Virus record (IMG/VR): IMGVR_UViG_3300028394_000002
Coordinates: 1-64,000 of that record
Strand: one strand, 5' to 3'
Source of the DNA: a virus
DNA length: 64,000 nucleotides
The position numbers and the translations under genes were made by a program. Under the pieces are notes generated by a model. The model saw only the letters and a list, made by a program, of their open reading frames with translations, did not search any database and was not told the DNA's origin. Below, piece by piece: positions 1-7,599 of the stretch; positions within the stretch are counted from its first letter, which is position 1; each line of letters opens with the position of its first letter.

Positions 1-701
1 TTGTTATTAATTAATCTAACTGTGTCATCAACTTTAACTGTTAAATCTTTACCAAACTTTTGTAGAAAAATAACTGGTAATACTATTGTTAATGTAACAT
101 CACTATAAAGCCAACAACCTGAGCTTCCATCTGGATATGATAAAACAATATGACGCGGAGTAGTGACAGACCCTTCTTTATGAGCTTCAATTTTTAAAGT
201 TTTACCTAAACAGAAACGTTTTTTCGCTGGGTACTTATATTGATTACTACTATCTTCAACACTATTAATTATAGCGTGAGTAGGAGCTTTTTTACAAGCT
301 TCTTCAAATGAAGATAATTTAAGAGTATTAGTATTTATAGTTACATATTCATCATTCTTAATAGAATAACCTTTACACTGACCTACAAAATTTGTATCAC
401 TAGCTATTACATAGTATAATCCATCATCAGATACTACTAGATCCATAAAATTAAACTTTAATTCTGGTTTTACTAGTTTTAAATTTTCTACGGCATTATC
501 TATTCTCCAAACATAAGCATAACCTAAATGATCACCATCATCAGATCCAGAAACTTCATTTTGACATATTCCGTAATTGTAACCATTATGAGCTGATATT
601 TTAGCATCAATAATGTGAACACCTTCTTCATCATCAGGGTAAATTGTGCAAGTAACACGTTGGCCTACCCAGCTTTCATCTATTATTTCATTATTATCCA
701 T
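1..701 (-). CDS. Hypothetical protein, C-terminus outside the window
   Basis: An open frame runs from an ATG at 701 to the window edge with no stop, giving at least 233 residues. It starts MDNNEIIDESWVGQ. I do not recognise the family. The visible part is mixed alpha/beta in character, with several Asp/Glu-rich turns (PDDEEG, SGSDDGDH), no signal peptide and no membrane segment. An ATG at 711 was rejected because its frame stops after five codons. The gene follows the DNA polymerase 3' exon by 16 bases on the same strand, so it is probably co-transcribed with replication genes. Confidence 0.75.
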   Translation of the reverse strand, partial: MDNNEIIDESWVGQRVTCTIYPDDEEGVHIIDAKISAHNGYNYGICQNEVSGSDDGDHLGYAYVWRIDNAVENLKLVKPELKFNFMDLVVSDDGLYYVIASDTNFVGQCKGYSIKNDEYVTINTNTLKLSSFEEACKKAPTHAIINSVEDSSNQYKYPAKKRFCLGKTLKIEAHKEGSVTTPRHIVLSYPDGSSGCWLYSDVTLTIVLPVIFLQKFGKDLTVKVDDTVRLINN

Positions 702-717
702 TTTTATTCATTTTTAG

Positions 718-972
718 TTATTTTATCCATTCTTTAGTTATTGTAGTATCTACTTTCATTTGAACTTTAGATACATATTTATTACCTGCGTTTATCATTA
801 TATCTTCCATTTCTTTAGCAAATTGATTAGCTAGATCTTCTCTAACTTCTACATCAATAGCATCATGAACTGTACATATAAGATAAGCTACATCTTCTTT
901 ATAGGTATTATTATAAGTAATAATTAACTCTCTAACACCTATTAAAGCTTCTTTAGTAATATCAGCTCCCGA
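718..972 (-). CDS. polA: Family A DNA polymerase, exon 2 (C-terminus, motif C)
   Basis: This 85-codon stretch, stop included, is the missing C-terminus of the polymerase whose first exon lies at 1810-3468. It opens SGADITKEA, which completes the conserved NSPIQG-SGAD box broken at the end of exon 1. It contains motif C as VHDAIDVEV, with the catalytic Asp at about residue 590 of the spliced protein. It has no start codon at its 5' end and cannot be expressed on its own. The joint is exactly in phase, so removal of 973-1809 restores a 637-residue polymerase. Confidence 0.93.
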   Translation of the reverse strand, partial: SGADITKEALIGVRELIITYNNTYKEDVAYLICTVHDAIDVEVREDLANQFAKEMEDIMINAGNKYVSKVQMKVDTTITKEWIK

Positions 973-1809
973 CTTTTTATTATCTCTAAGGCTCTTTATC
1001 CTTAGATTCTACAAGTTATTCTTCCTTGTAGGTTAGACTATATCATCTTTATCATTTATATAATTTAAAATGTTTTTACAAAAAGCTTTTAGCTCATCAA
1101 TAGATGCTGAGTTTTTCATAGTATTAGCCAACATTGAGATAATTTTAATATTATCTTTTGTATAACCCTTACTGTTATCTACTCTATCTATTGTAGGACT
1201 ATTATTATAGTTTGAACGATCTCCACAAAATATAGGGATTTCTAATATAGGGCATAATTCAGGTATAGTAATATCTGATTCTTCAAGGTTAAAATCATAA
1301 CCTTTTTTTAATGCTCTATCTTTAGTACGTTTCCATAATACATGTATTATATTCCGTTTAAATGAAGCTCTTTTTAACTCATTTTTATGAGCTCTTTTTA
1401 CTTCATCTGCTTGCAATCGCTTTCTACTTTCTTTTCCCCAGATAGCAACTTTTTCAGAATTTTTCTTTCTATATTCATTCTGATAGGCTAATCTAGTTTT
1501 GTTTAAACATTTTCTACAATTACTCAATAGATACTTTCCATTTTTATAGAAATTACTATCTTCTTGTTCTAAATTACATAATTTACATTTTTTCATATCT
1601 TCTCCGTTATTAGTGTAGGAGTCAATATAACATAAAATGTTAATAAAGCAATGCGCTCGTGGAAATTTTGTCTGTATTTATATAGCTAAATACTAAGACT
1701 ACTTTTTCTAGTCGTTGAACCTTCAATACATTTCTGTAAGGCTTGGCTGCTGATTACCATTTCAGGCTTCCAGCAATTCACATTGTTTAATCAGGGCTCG
1801 GTCTTTTTA
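973..1809 (-). ncRNA. Group I self-splicing intron in the DNA polymerase gene
   Basis: The 837-base insert sits between the codons for NSPIQG and SGAD. On the minus strand exon 1 ends TCAGGGT (1816-1810) and the intron guide GCCCTGA (1797-1791) pairs with it, with the last exon base making the expected U-G wobble (P1). The four guide bases next to it, CCGA (1801-1798), pair with the first exon 2 bases TCGG (P10). The intron ends in G at 973. The P7 strands are visible as AACGACTAGA (1716-1707) and TATAGTC (1042-1036). The HNH gene occupies the P8 side between the two P7 strands, and its stop codon abuts the 3' P7 strand. Subgroup was not assigned. Confidence 0.9.
1033..1596 (-). CDS. HNH homing endonuclease encoded in the group I intron
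   Basis: This 187-residue protein starts with a Cys4 zinc knuckle (CKLC near residue 4, CRKC near 27), followed by a basic middle region. The C-terminal half is HNH-like: LCPILEIPI, then SPTIDRVDNSKGYTKDNI, then AN.MK. This is the layout of phage intron and free-standing HNH endonucleases, which nick intronless alleles and spread their intron. The gene lies inside the polymerase intron on the same strand. Its final codons and stop overlap the 3' strand of the intron P7 helix, so protein and ribozyme share sequence. Target specificity is inferred from location only. Confidence 0.9.
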   Translation of the reverse strand: MKKCKLCNLEQEDSNFYKNGKYLLSNCRKCLNKTRLAYQNEYRKKNSEKVAIWGKESRKRLQADEVKRAHKNELKRASFKRNIIHVLWKRTKDRALKKGYDFNLEESDITIPELCPILEIPIFCGDRSNYNNSPTIDRVDNSKGYTKDNIKIISMLANTMKNSASIDELKAFCKNILNYINDKDDIV

Positions 1810-3468
1810 ACCCTGAATTGGGCTATTCATAGAATTTCTTTGAACTTGTCCTTCAGTTTGAAGTATTTGCTTCCACAAAACTTTACTTTCAGGAGAACCT
1901 TTAATAACATATTTAGTTTCTTCTCTTAATCTAGGTATAATTTCTAGTTCAGGATAAAATCTTTTCCTCTTACAAGGAGCAAATGTTTCACTATAACCTC
2001 TTGTTACACCTAGTTTAGCTTGAGTATCTAACCATTTATTTAGTTTAGGGAAAGCTATTCCATATTCTTTAAACAGTGTTTCAGCTTCTTCTATACTAAT
2101 TTGTAAAGTATCAGCTAGTTTGTTAGGCCCCATACCATATGGTTTACCAAAATTTATGGTTTTAGCTTTGTTTCTAAGGTCTTTATCAGCTTTAGTTATA
2201 GTTTTCTTAAACATTAGAGAACCTGCATAACAATGTAAATCTTCACCTCTGTTTAATACATCTATAAAACCTTCTTCACCAGAACCATCAGCCATTAAGT
2301 TTAACTCTTGACCACTATAGTCAATAGATACCCATAAATAACCTGGTCTAGCTTCAAAACAATTCCTAAATATATTTTTAGCTGGAATGTTTTGTAAGTT
2401 AGGCGCATTATCATCTTTAGAACCAGAGCTAACACGACCAGTATTAAGCACTTGCCAGAAACTAGTATGAACTCTATTGGTATGAGGATTAATATAATCT
2501 AAGAAACCTTCTCCATAAGTAGATATTATTTTAGCTTTCTCTCTGTAATCTTGTAGTACTTTAAAGAATTCATGCTTATCAGCTAATTTAGTTAATTCTC
2601 TGTCATTTGTACTATCAATATCATATCCTAAAGTATTACAAATATTTTTAATTTGCAATGGTGAAGCATAATTTATCTTTAGTATTCTTTCAGGTTCATC
2701 AAATAAATTACTCTGAATATATTTAGGTACAAACTTTTGTAATAGAGGTTCATCAGTTATTACTTTATCTAAGTGAATTTCTAAATCATCTAACTCTTGT
2801 TTAAAAGTATTAGTATTACCTAACCACTTTTCTCTATTTAAAGTCATACCATTATATTCTATATCTGCAAGAGATTTAAATACTTCATTTTCTAAATCAA
2901 CACAATATTCTAAGTTATATTTTCTAACTCTTTCGTATTGTAATCCAGCTATCTTATGAAGATATTTAACATCTCTAGCAGCATATAAAATTTGATCAGT
3001 GTTAAAAGGTTCTGCATTTAATCTAAAGAAATCACCTCTTGTACTTTTATCTAAAGTTACATCAAGATATCTTTGTGCAAGCTTATCTAAACCATAACCC
3101 CACTTATCGTAACCACAATATAGGACACATTCTGTAAGCATAGTATCATAACAATTATTTAATGTTATTCCTGCATGCTTTAAGAACTTATAATCAAATT
3201 TAAGATTATGTCCTATTATTATCTTACTCTCTATGAGGTCTTTAAAGTTTAAGATATTTATTTTACGTACATCAATAACCCATTGATTATCTGAATCACC
3301 TAATTGTAAAGATAATAAAGCTTTGCTATGAGCATCTTTACCTTTAGTCTCAGTATCTAGTTGAATACTCTTGTGGTTACTAAAATAGCTTAAACAATGT
3401 TCTACAGTACTTTCTTTATACTCATCATCTTCAAATAACCTATCCCAACAACCTATTGTGTATATCAT
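1810..3468 (-). CDS. polA: Family A DNA polymerase, exon 1 (exonuclease, motifs A and B)
   Basis: Exon 1 encodes 553 residues. The N-terminal 3'-5' exonuclease domain shows ExoI LDTETKG (residues 37-43), ExoII IIGHNLKFDYKFL and ExoIII YAARDVKYLHK. The polymerase domain shows motif A SIDYSGQELN (catalytic Asp about 383) and motif B RNKAKTINFGKPYG (about 430-443). The frame then reaches NSPIQG and a TAA that is the first three bases of the intron. Motif C lies in exon 2 at 718-972. With the splice the protein is 637 residues and replicates the phage genome. No 5'-nuclease domain is seen. Confidence 0.95.
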
Positions 3469-3473
3469 TTAAT

Positions 3474-3875
3474 TTATTTTTTAAATTCTTCATATAAGTA
3501 GTCTACCAAATGTACTTTATTTGTATTTTGAGTGTACATACTATTAATTGCCCAATTAAGATGGCAACCATACCAATTATCTTCTTCTCCTAATTTAAAA
3601 AAAGATTTGTAAATTTTTTCAGAAAGGTGCAGCAAACAAAATTCAAACCAATGAATATTATAATAACTAGTAGTTTGCATCCAAGGTTTTTCTTTTGTAC
3701 CTATGTTTATAGGCGGATTAAGTGTTTCTGCAACAGCTAATACATCATTAAAGTCTTGTTTTAATGCTCTACCATACATTTCATATTCCCACCAGTACCT
3801 AGATTCAGGAAACAATACTTTACACATCTCAAGTAACTTAACTTTATGTTCTTCTGTTAGTTCTATGCTAGTCAT
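3474..3875 (-). CDS. Small hypothetical protein, 133 aa
   Basis: Unrecognised soluble protein, rich in Trp, Tyr and Phe. It starts MTSIELTEEHKVKLLEMCKV and ends with a VHLVDYLYEEFKK segment. The neighbouring gene at 3893-4117 ends with a similar HPIDWLYNEYLNNK segment, so the two may be diverged paralogues or share a C-terminal docking motif. It lies 5 bases upstream of the DNA polymerase start, on the same strand. Confidence 0.75.
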   Translation of the reverse strand: MTSIELTEEHKVKLLEMCKVLFPESRYWWEYEMYGRALKQDFNDVLAVAETLNPPINIGTKEKPWMQTTSYYNIHWFEFCLLHLSEKIYKSFFKLGEEDNWYGCHLNWAINSMYTQNTNKVHLVDYLYEEFKK

Positions 3876-3892
3876 AATTTAGTTTTTTTATT

Positions 3893-4117
3893 TTATTTAT
3901 TATTTAAATACTCATTATATAACCAATCAATAGGGTGATGATTTATATCATTATTAAAGCAAATCATACCTAATTCTTTAACTTTATCAACTATAGTTAT
4001 AGGAGTCCAGTTTTTATGTTCAGCTAGTTTATTAAGAATTAACCAATATTCTAAACTATGTTGTATTTTTAGTTTTTTAGCTAAAAACATAACTCTATTT
4101 TGTTGATTACTTGTCAT
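3893..4117 (-). CDS. Small hypothetical protein, 74 aa
   Basis: I chose the ATG at 4117 (MTSNQQNRVMFLAKKLK). It gives an 11-base overlap with the upstream stop at 4107; the in-frame ATG at 4147 would overlap the upstream gene by about 40 bases. The C-terminus HPIDWLYNEY resembles the end of the 133-residue neighbour. Function unknown. Confidence 0.65.
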   Translation of the reverse strand: MTSNQQNRVMFLAKKLKIQHSLEYWLILNKLAEHKNWTPITIVDKVKELGMICFNNDINHHPIDWLYNEYLNNK

Positions 4118-4385
4118 CTTCTTTCTTATTAGCCATTTTAGTTGCAAACTCTTCTTGTGCTTTTTGCATCAATTGAGGTCTATAAGTATCATATAAGGCT
4201 TGTTTATCTGTTTTAGATAACTTTACCCTACCTTCATAAACATCTTTTGCTAGAGAGTCTAATTCTTCGTAAGGAAGCTTAGAATACTCATCTTTTAATT
4301 TAAAATATCTATTAACTATTTTAGTTTGAATAGAATTAGATTTAGCTTGCTTCAAACTTCTATTATAGTTTCTTGCTTGACTCAT
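4107..4385 (-). CDS. Small basic hypothetical protein, 92 aa
   Basis: A charged, probably helical protein starting MSQARNYNRSLKQAK, with a Lys/Arg-rich N-terminus and a C-terminal EEFATKMANKKEDDK tail. No membrane segment or known motif was found. Its start codon overlaps the stop of the upstream gene at 4385 by one base, which suggests translational coupling. Confidence 0.7.
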   Translation of the reverse strand: MSQARNYNRSLKQAKSNSIQTKIVNRYFKLKDEYSKLPYEELDSLAKDVYEGRVKLSKTDKQALYDTYRPQLMQKAQEEFATKMANKKEDDK

Positions 4386-4678
4386 TACTTTTCTTTAAGT
4401 TTTATATATTCAGCTAGTTCATTAATACTCATAGTTTTGCTTCTATGAATCTTATGTTTAGCTTCAGCCCCACTCCAATAAGCCATATAATCTTCACGAT
4501 GATAAGCATTTGCTGTTTTAGTATATGGGTCTATATGAAATAACCAATCATATAATACTTCTGATTCTTCTTTTATTTTAGGCATGTTATTATTTTTTTT
4601 AAATGTATTTTTAGTTACTCCTATTAATATAAGAATAATAATTAATTCTAACGCGGGTAATAATTTTTCTATGATCAC
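4385..4678 (-). CDS. Small membrane protein, 97 aa
   Basis: One N-terminal hydrophobic segment (LLPALELIIILILIGV, residues 6-21) is followed by a soluble tail of about 70 residues with several Tyr, Trp and His. The topology suggests a single-pass inner-membrane protein. Overlaps of 1-4 bases with both neighbours place it in a tightly packed early operon. Function unknown. Confidence 0.7.
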   Translation of the reverse strand: MIIEKLLPALELIIILILIGVTKNTFKKNNNMPKIKEESEVLYDWLFHIDPYTKTANAYHREDYMAYWSGAEAKHKIHRSKTMSINELAEYIKLKEK

Positions 4679-4923
4679 AAATGTTCATTAAAGTGTTCTA
4701 AACTTTCTACTATTTTACCATCATTTATATAGACATATAAATTAGATAAGATTTCTTGATTTTGTTTTATATTTTTATCAGCATAAGCATCAAAAACACG
4801 GCCTTCTGATACAAATTGTAACTCAGGTCTAAATTTAAATGTATTATAAAAATTCATAATACAAGCTAAACAACTATGTCTAGTATAACAATTAGTTTTG
4901 ATGTAATTTATTATGTGACTCAT
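4675..4923 (-). CDS. Small hypothetical protein, 82 aa
   Basis: An unrecognised soluble protein starting MSHIINYIKTNCYTRHSC with three Cys in the first 21 residues. It overlaps both neighbours by 4 bases (ATGA-type joints), typical of coupled translation. Function unknown. Confidence 0.7.
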   Translation of the reverse strand: MSHIINYIKTNCYTRHSCLACIMNFYNTFKFRPELQFVSEGRVFDAYADKNIKQNQEILSNLYVYINDGKIVESLEHFNEHL

Positions 4924-5177
4924 TTATGAATTTCTTTATAAATTTTTATGTTTTTATCTAATTCAATTTTAACTAATTCTTTAGCTTTAAGTACTTCTTC
5001 AGCTGTGTAATTATATCTGAATCTTTTACTCGCTAAAATTTCGCCATAATACCAACCATATACTACATTTCTTGACATATCAATTTCTATTCTTTTACCT
5101 ATAGTATCTCCAAAAAATTGATAAACTAAAAAACTTGTTATTATTATTAATATTATTATTGCTATAATTATTATCAT
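4920..5177 (-). CDS. Small membrane protein, 85 aa
   Basis: The N-terminus is almost purely hydrophobic (an Ile-rich run, residues 2-21), followed by a soluble tail ending KELVKIELDKNIKIYKEIHK. It is probably single-pass. It overlaps the downstream gene by 4 bases and lies one base from the upstream one. Function unknown. Confidence 0.7.
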   Translation of the reverse strand: MIIIIAIIILIIITSFLVYQFFGDTIGKRIEIDMSRNVVYGWYYGEILASKRFRYNYTAEEVLKAKELVKIELDKNIKIYKEIHK

Positions 5178-5178
5178 A

Positions 5179-5376
5179 TTATTTTAATCTATCTAGTGAT
5201 ATGTTTTTACAAAATCTAATTTCTTTATTGTTTAATGTCCAAATCTCTCCATTATCCATAGCACAAGTAAATAGTAGGTTATGCTCTTGGCTATAATCTA
5301 TAACTAAAAAAGCATAACCTTCCATATTATCTGATACTCTAAATATAGGTATCATTGGGTTAAGTTGGATAATCAT
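5179..5376 (-). CDS. Small hypothetical protein, 65 aa
   Basis: A compact, probably beta-rich protein (MIIQLNPMIPIFRVSDNMEG...), reminiscent of very small SH3-like barrels, but no motif supports a firm assignment. It lies 4 bases downstream of the 59-residue membrane gene at 5381-5560. Confidence 0.6.
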   Translation of the reverse strand: MIIQLNPMIPIFRVSDNMEGYAFLVIDYSQEHNLLFTCAMDNGEIWTLNNKEIRFCKNISLDRLK

Positions 5377-5380
5377 ATTT

Positions 5381-5560
5381 TTAATTTATTTTATTTATGT
5401 CTTGTTTAACTTCAATAAGTAACAAAGTGACACTGCAAATAAATATAAATAAAACTCTTGTTTCCATTACCCATTGTGAAGGATTGTAATGCCAAGTTAT
5501 AAATGCAAAGCAAAAATAAACTATTAAAGTTGCAATTATAAATGGTGTTATTTTTTTCAT
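5381..5560 (-). CDS. Small two-segment membrane protein, 59 aa
   Basis: This ORF starts at ATG 5560 (MKKITPFIIATLIVYFCFAF) and ends with TAA at 5381. Two hydrophobic segments, about residues 5-22 and 36-49, are separated by a short polar loop containing HYNPSQW. It fills the gap between two same-strand genes with close spacing on both sides, which supports it as real. Function unknown. Confidence 0.6.
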   Translation of the reverse strand: MKKITPFIIATLIVYFCFAFITWHYNPSQWVMETRVLFIFICSVTLLLIEVKQDINKIN

Positions 5561-5568
5561 ATTGTTTT

Positions 5569-5724
5569 TTAATTTATAAGATTATCTATTTGAATTTTAC
5601 TTATAGGTTCATTCATATTTTTTATTTTTCTATATATCTCGTTATATGCTTCTTCAGATATATGTGAGCTTCCTCTTTGTTGTATCAATGATAAAAAATA
5701 TTTTAATGCTTCAGATTTTTTCAT
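5569..5724 (-). CDS. Small hypothetical protein, 51 aa
   Basis: The ATG at 5724 overlaps the TGA of the upstream lectin-like gene (ATGA joint). The product (MKKSEALKYFLSLIQQRG...) is helical and charged with no membrane segment. Because the lectin-like gene ends in a candidate variable region, this gene may be translated by coupling from it. Function unknown. Confidence 0.6.
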   Translation of the reverse strand: MKKSEALKYFLSLIQQRGSSHISEEAYNEIYRKIKNMNEPISKIQIDNLIN

Positions 5725-6080
5725 CTAAATTCTATGTTTTCTAAAGCCCGAACCGCACGCACGGGGTAAGTAATTGTCTTATAAGAGAGGTTGGCGTAAC
5801 CAAAGTTGAAGTTGAAGAGGTACGCATCGGATGCGTCATACTCGGTACTGCTCCAATAGTCTTGGTTTTTTATCAATTTATCTTCATAAATTATAAAGCA
5901 TTCTTGAATAGTTGGTAATCTCCAACCATCTCCTAACTTTTTAACTGCTTTAATAGCTTCATCCCAAGTCATTTCTCCTAAATTATCTGGATGTAACTCA
6001 AAGTGATAATGCTTATTAACTATTTGAGATTGTTTAATTACAGGTGTATATTCTACACCGTCTATTATTATGTTTTTCAT
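5721..6080 (-). CDS. C-type-lectin-like (DUF1566/Lcl type) protein, candidate retroelement target
   Basis: I chose the ATG at 6080 (MKNIIIDGVEYTPVIKQ); an in-frame ATG at 6140 would start inside the tRNA-like element. The 119-residue protein carries the lectin-fold signature: MTWDEAIKA, GDGWRLPTIQE, YWSSTEYD and a final YPVRAVRAL. This fold is the usual scaffold of proteins diversified by retroelements, where a variable surface binds ligands. The last 40 codons before the tail are GC-rich and full of NNC codons, unlike the rest of the window. No reverse transcriptase or template repeat was found here. The role could be ligand or receptor binding, though the gene lies among early genes rather than with the fibres. 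Confidence 0.8.
   Translation of the reverse strand: MKNIIIDGVEYTPVIKQSQIVNKHYHFELHPDNLGEMTWDEAIKAVKKLGDGWRLPTIQECFIIYEDKLIKNQDYWSSTEYDASDAYLFNFNFGYANLSYKTITYPVRAVRALENIEFR
5745..5864 (-). repeat. Candidate variable repeat (VR) of a diversity-generating retroelement
   Basis: In these 40 codons of the lectin-like gene, 17 end in C (GAC, TCC, TAC, CTC, TTC, AAC, GCC and others), whereas neighbouring genes strongly prefer NNT and NNA. Runs of NNC codons are what adenine mutagenesis of AAC codons in a template produces. The stretch ends GTGCGTGCGGTTCGGGC, a GC-rich block just before the stop, where the initiation site of such variable repeats normally lies. The template copy is not visible in this window. 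Confidence 0.55.
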
Positions 6081-6099
6081 ATTATTTGTTTTTAGTTTG

Positions 6100-6204
6100 T
6101 GGTCAGAGCAGGATTTGAACCTGTAAGTGGGTTTATTCATTTCACTCTTATGTCACCCTTTCATATGATCTTTTAGATAGCGTCTACCATTCCGCCACCT
6201 GACC
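6100..6204 (-). tRNA. tRNA-Leu-like element lacking a normal anticodon arm
   Basis: Read on the minus strand, the acceptor GGTCAGG (6204-6198) pairs with TCTGACC (6107-6101). A Leu-type D arm GCG-GAATGGTAGA-CGC follows. The T arm CAGG-TTCAAAT-CCTG is intact. The stretch between D and T arms is 55 bases, and by eye no 5-bp stem with a 7-base loop can be formed in it; the expected U33-anticodon-purine pattern is missing. It could be a decayed tRNA, a tRNA with a small insertion, or a tRNA mimic. No encoded CCA is seen. Confidence 0.6.
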
Positions 6205-6209
6205 GTATT

Positions 6210-6398
6210 TTAATTTGTTATTATAATTACTTTATTATTGCTAATAAAATAAAAGAAACTTTTATAGCTAGGTATATCACCTACTATTTTAAGCATTTCC
6301 TTTGCTTCTAGGGTATTATCTTGTATTAACTGATGTATATTAGTACCTTGTAAAGTACTATTACTATACCACGTCATAGGCTCGTATTTATTAGTCAT
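6210..6398 (-). CDS. Small hypothetical protein, 62 aa
   Basis: An unrecognised protein (MTNKYEPMTWYSNSTLQG...) with a weakly hydrophobic C-terminus (FFYFISNNKVIIITN). It ends six bases before the tRNA-like element on the same strand. Confidence 0.5.
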   Translation of the reverse strand: MTNKYEPMTWYSNSTLQGTNIHQLIQDNTLEAKEMLKIVGDIPSYKSFFYFISNNKVIIITN

Positions 6399-6420
6399 AT
6401 TAATTGCTATTAAATTTAAA

Positions 6421-6463
6421 AATAGTATAGGAGAGAAATTCCCAGAACTCTCCTAATACTATT
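6421..6463 (-). terminator. Rho-independent terminator after the 210-residue gene
   Basis: AATAGTATAGGAGAG (6421-6435) pairs with CTCTCCTAATACTATT (6448-6463) with one bulged A, giving a stem of about 15 bp and a 12-base loop. Read on the minus strand it is followed by ATTTTTAAATTT. It lies 46 bases after the stop of the gene at 6510-7142. Confidence 0.8.
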
Positions 6464-6509
6464 GATACTACTACTTGTTAATAGGTGTAATAGACCCTTT
6501 AATCTTTAG

Positions 6510-7142
6510 TTATGCTAAAGCATCAACTTCAGCTTGTAACTTGCTAATTACTTGAGCACTTTTAGCAGCTGCTTCAGCTTGAGTAGCAACAGTTACAGTT
6601 TTAGCTACTCTAATATCAATATCACCAAAGATATTAATACCAGTTTCACTACTACCTTTGTGGTTACTAAAGTCATTAACATAAAATCCTTGTGAGTATT
6701 GTACTGGTTGTACAATTTCTCCAGCTGAATTTCTAATAACTAAAGACTCTGCAAATTGAGCTGCAGTTCTTTGACCTGCTGATATTGAATACTTTTGCTC
6801 GTCTGTTAAGACATCAAGTAGTTTATTAGAATACTTTTTGCAAATACGTGCATTTGGTTTAGTACCTAATAGTTGTGCTACTTGTTCAGCTGTTGTACCT
6901 TCTGGTACATTAATCCAGCCTACTCGTGTTGATTCATATGATTCACCAAGTTCTAATTTGAAATCTTCGATTGCAAATAAACTATCTTGCATACTATTAT
7001 CTACTCTCTTACTAGGGTAAGTTGTTGTAACAGTTTGTCTGATTTGTGCTTGGTAAATACCTTCTTTGTACTCTGATGCTGTAACTTTATCTACTGATAA
7101 TACTGCAAATTCTTTTGTGATTCCGTTTAATGATTGTTTCAT
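6510..7142 (-). CDS. Conserved-looking hypothetical protein, 210 aa, probably abundant
   Basis: A soluble protein starting MKQSLNGITKEFAVLSVDKV, with a beta-rich first half (QAQIRQTVTTTYPSKR) and an Ala-rich helical tail (QAEAAAKSAQVISKLQAEVD). It has its own terminator and a less A/T-extreme codon choice than the neighbouring small genes, which suggests high expression. By position among replication genes a single-stranded DNA binding or host-control role is possible, but no motif proves it. Confidence 0.7.
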   Translation of the reverse strand: MKQSLNGITKEFAVLSVDKVTASEYKEGIYQAQIRQTVTTTYPSKRVDNSMQDSLFAIEDFKLELGESYESTRVGWINVPEGTTAEQVAQLLGTKPNARICKKYSNKLLDVLTDEQKYSISAGQRTAAQFAESLVIRNSAGEIVQPVQYSQGFYVNDFSNHKGSSETGINIFGDIDIRVAKTVTVATQAEAAAKSAQVISKLQAEVDALA

Positions 7143-7224
7143 GTTTGTTTTGTTTTAAATTGTAATTAATTATTTAGTTGTTTATTTTAAGCTAATATTT
7201 TAAATGTTCTCTCAACTTATATGT

Positions 7225-7599
7225 CTAGCCATTATTTTTATGTTGGAGAATTTCTTGTACAGCTTGGGTATGTAATTGTCTAAACTTTGGAAATATATTA
7301 GCTAATAAACTATCAGCCATTTCATTTCTTTGGTTTATTTCAGTTTTAAGAGCTTGTATCCATTCATTAGCTGAATGACCATTAAATCTTAATTCTGAAG
7401 GTTTTAGGCTACTTAAAATAGATCTTAAATGATTAAATTCAAGGTTCTTTAGTTTAACAGAGCCGTATTTATTTATCCATAACCAATCAGATGATTGATT
7501 ATACTTTCTACCAATACCTTTAACTATAGTATTAGAGTTTAACTTCTCAATCCTCTCTCTCGGAGTTTGAGTCTTCTGCAATAAAATTGTTGAGTTCAT
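7225..7599 (-). CDS. Hypothetical protein, 124 aa
   Basis: The start (MNSTILLQKTQTPRERIEKL) overlaps the end of the upstream gene by about 50 bases; a later start is possible but no better Met is near. The rest is helical and contains SSDWLWINKYGSVKLKNL and ELRFNGHSANEWIQALKTEI. The 76-residue protein at 9484-9714 carries a related pattern (INHLRNTLK, EFKLNGDMANEF), so the two may be paralogues. Function unknown. Confidence 0.65.
   Translation of the reverse strand: MNSTILLQKTQTPRERIEKLNSNTIVKGIGRKYNQSSDWLWINKYGSVKLKNLEFNHLRSILSSLKPSELRFNGHSANEWIQALKTEINQRNEMADSLLANIFPKFRQLHTQAVQEILQHKNNG

Noticed and set aside
6081-6140. Upstream start of the lectin-like gene at 6140
   Set aside because: It lies inside the tRNA-like element and encodes a low-quality extension; the Met at 6080 starts the conserved-looking part.
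6838-7020. Plus-strand ORF of 60 codons
   Set aside because: Shadow of the well-supported 210-residue minus-strand gene.
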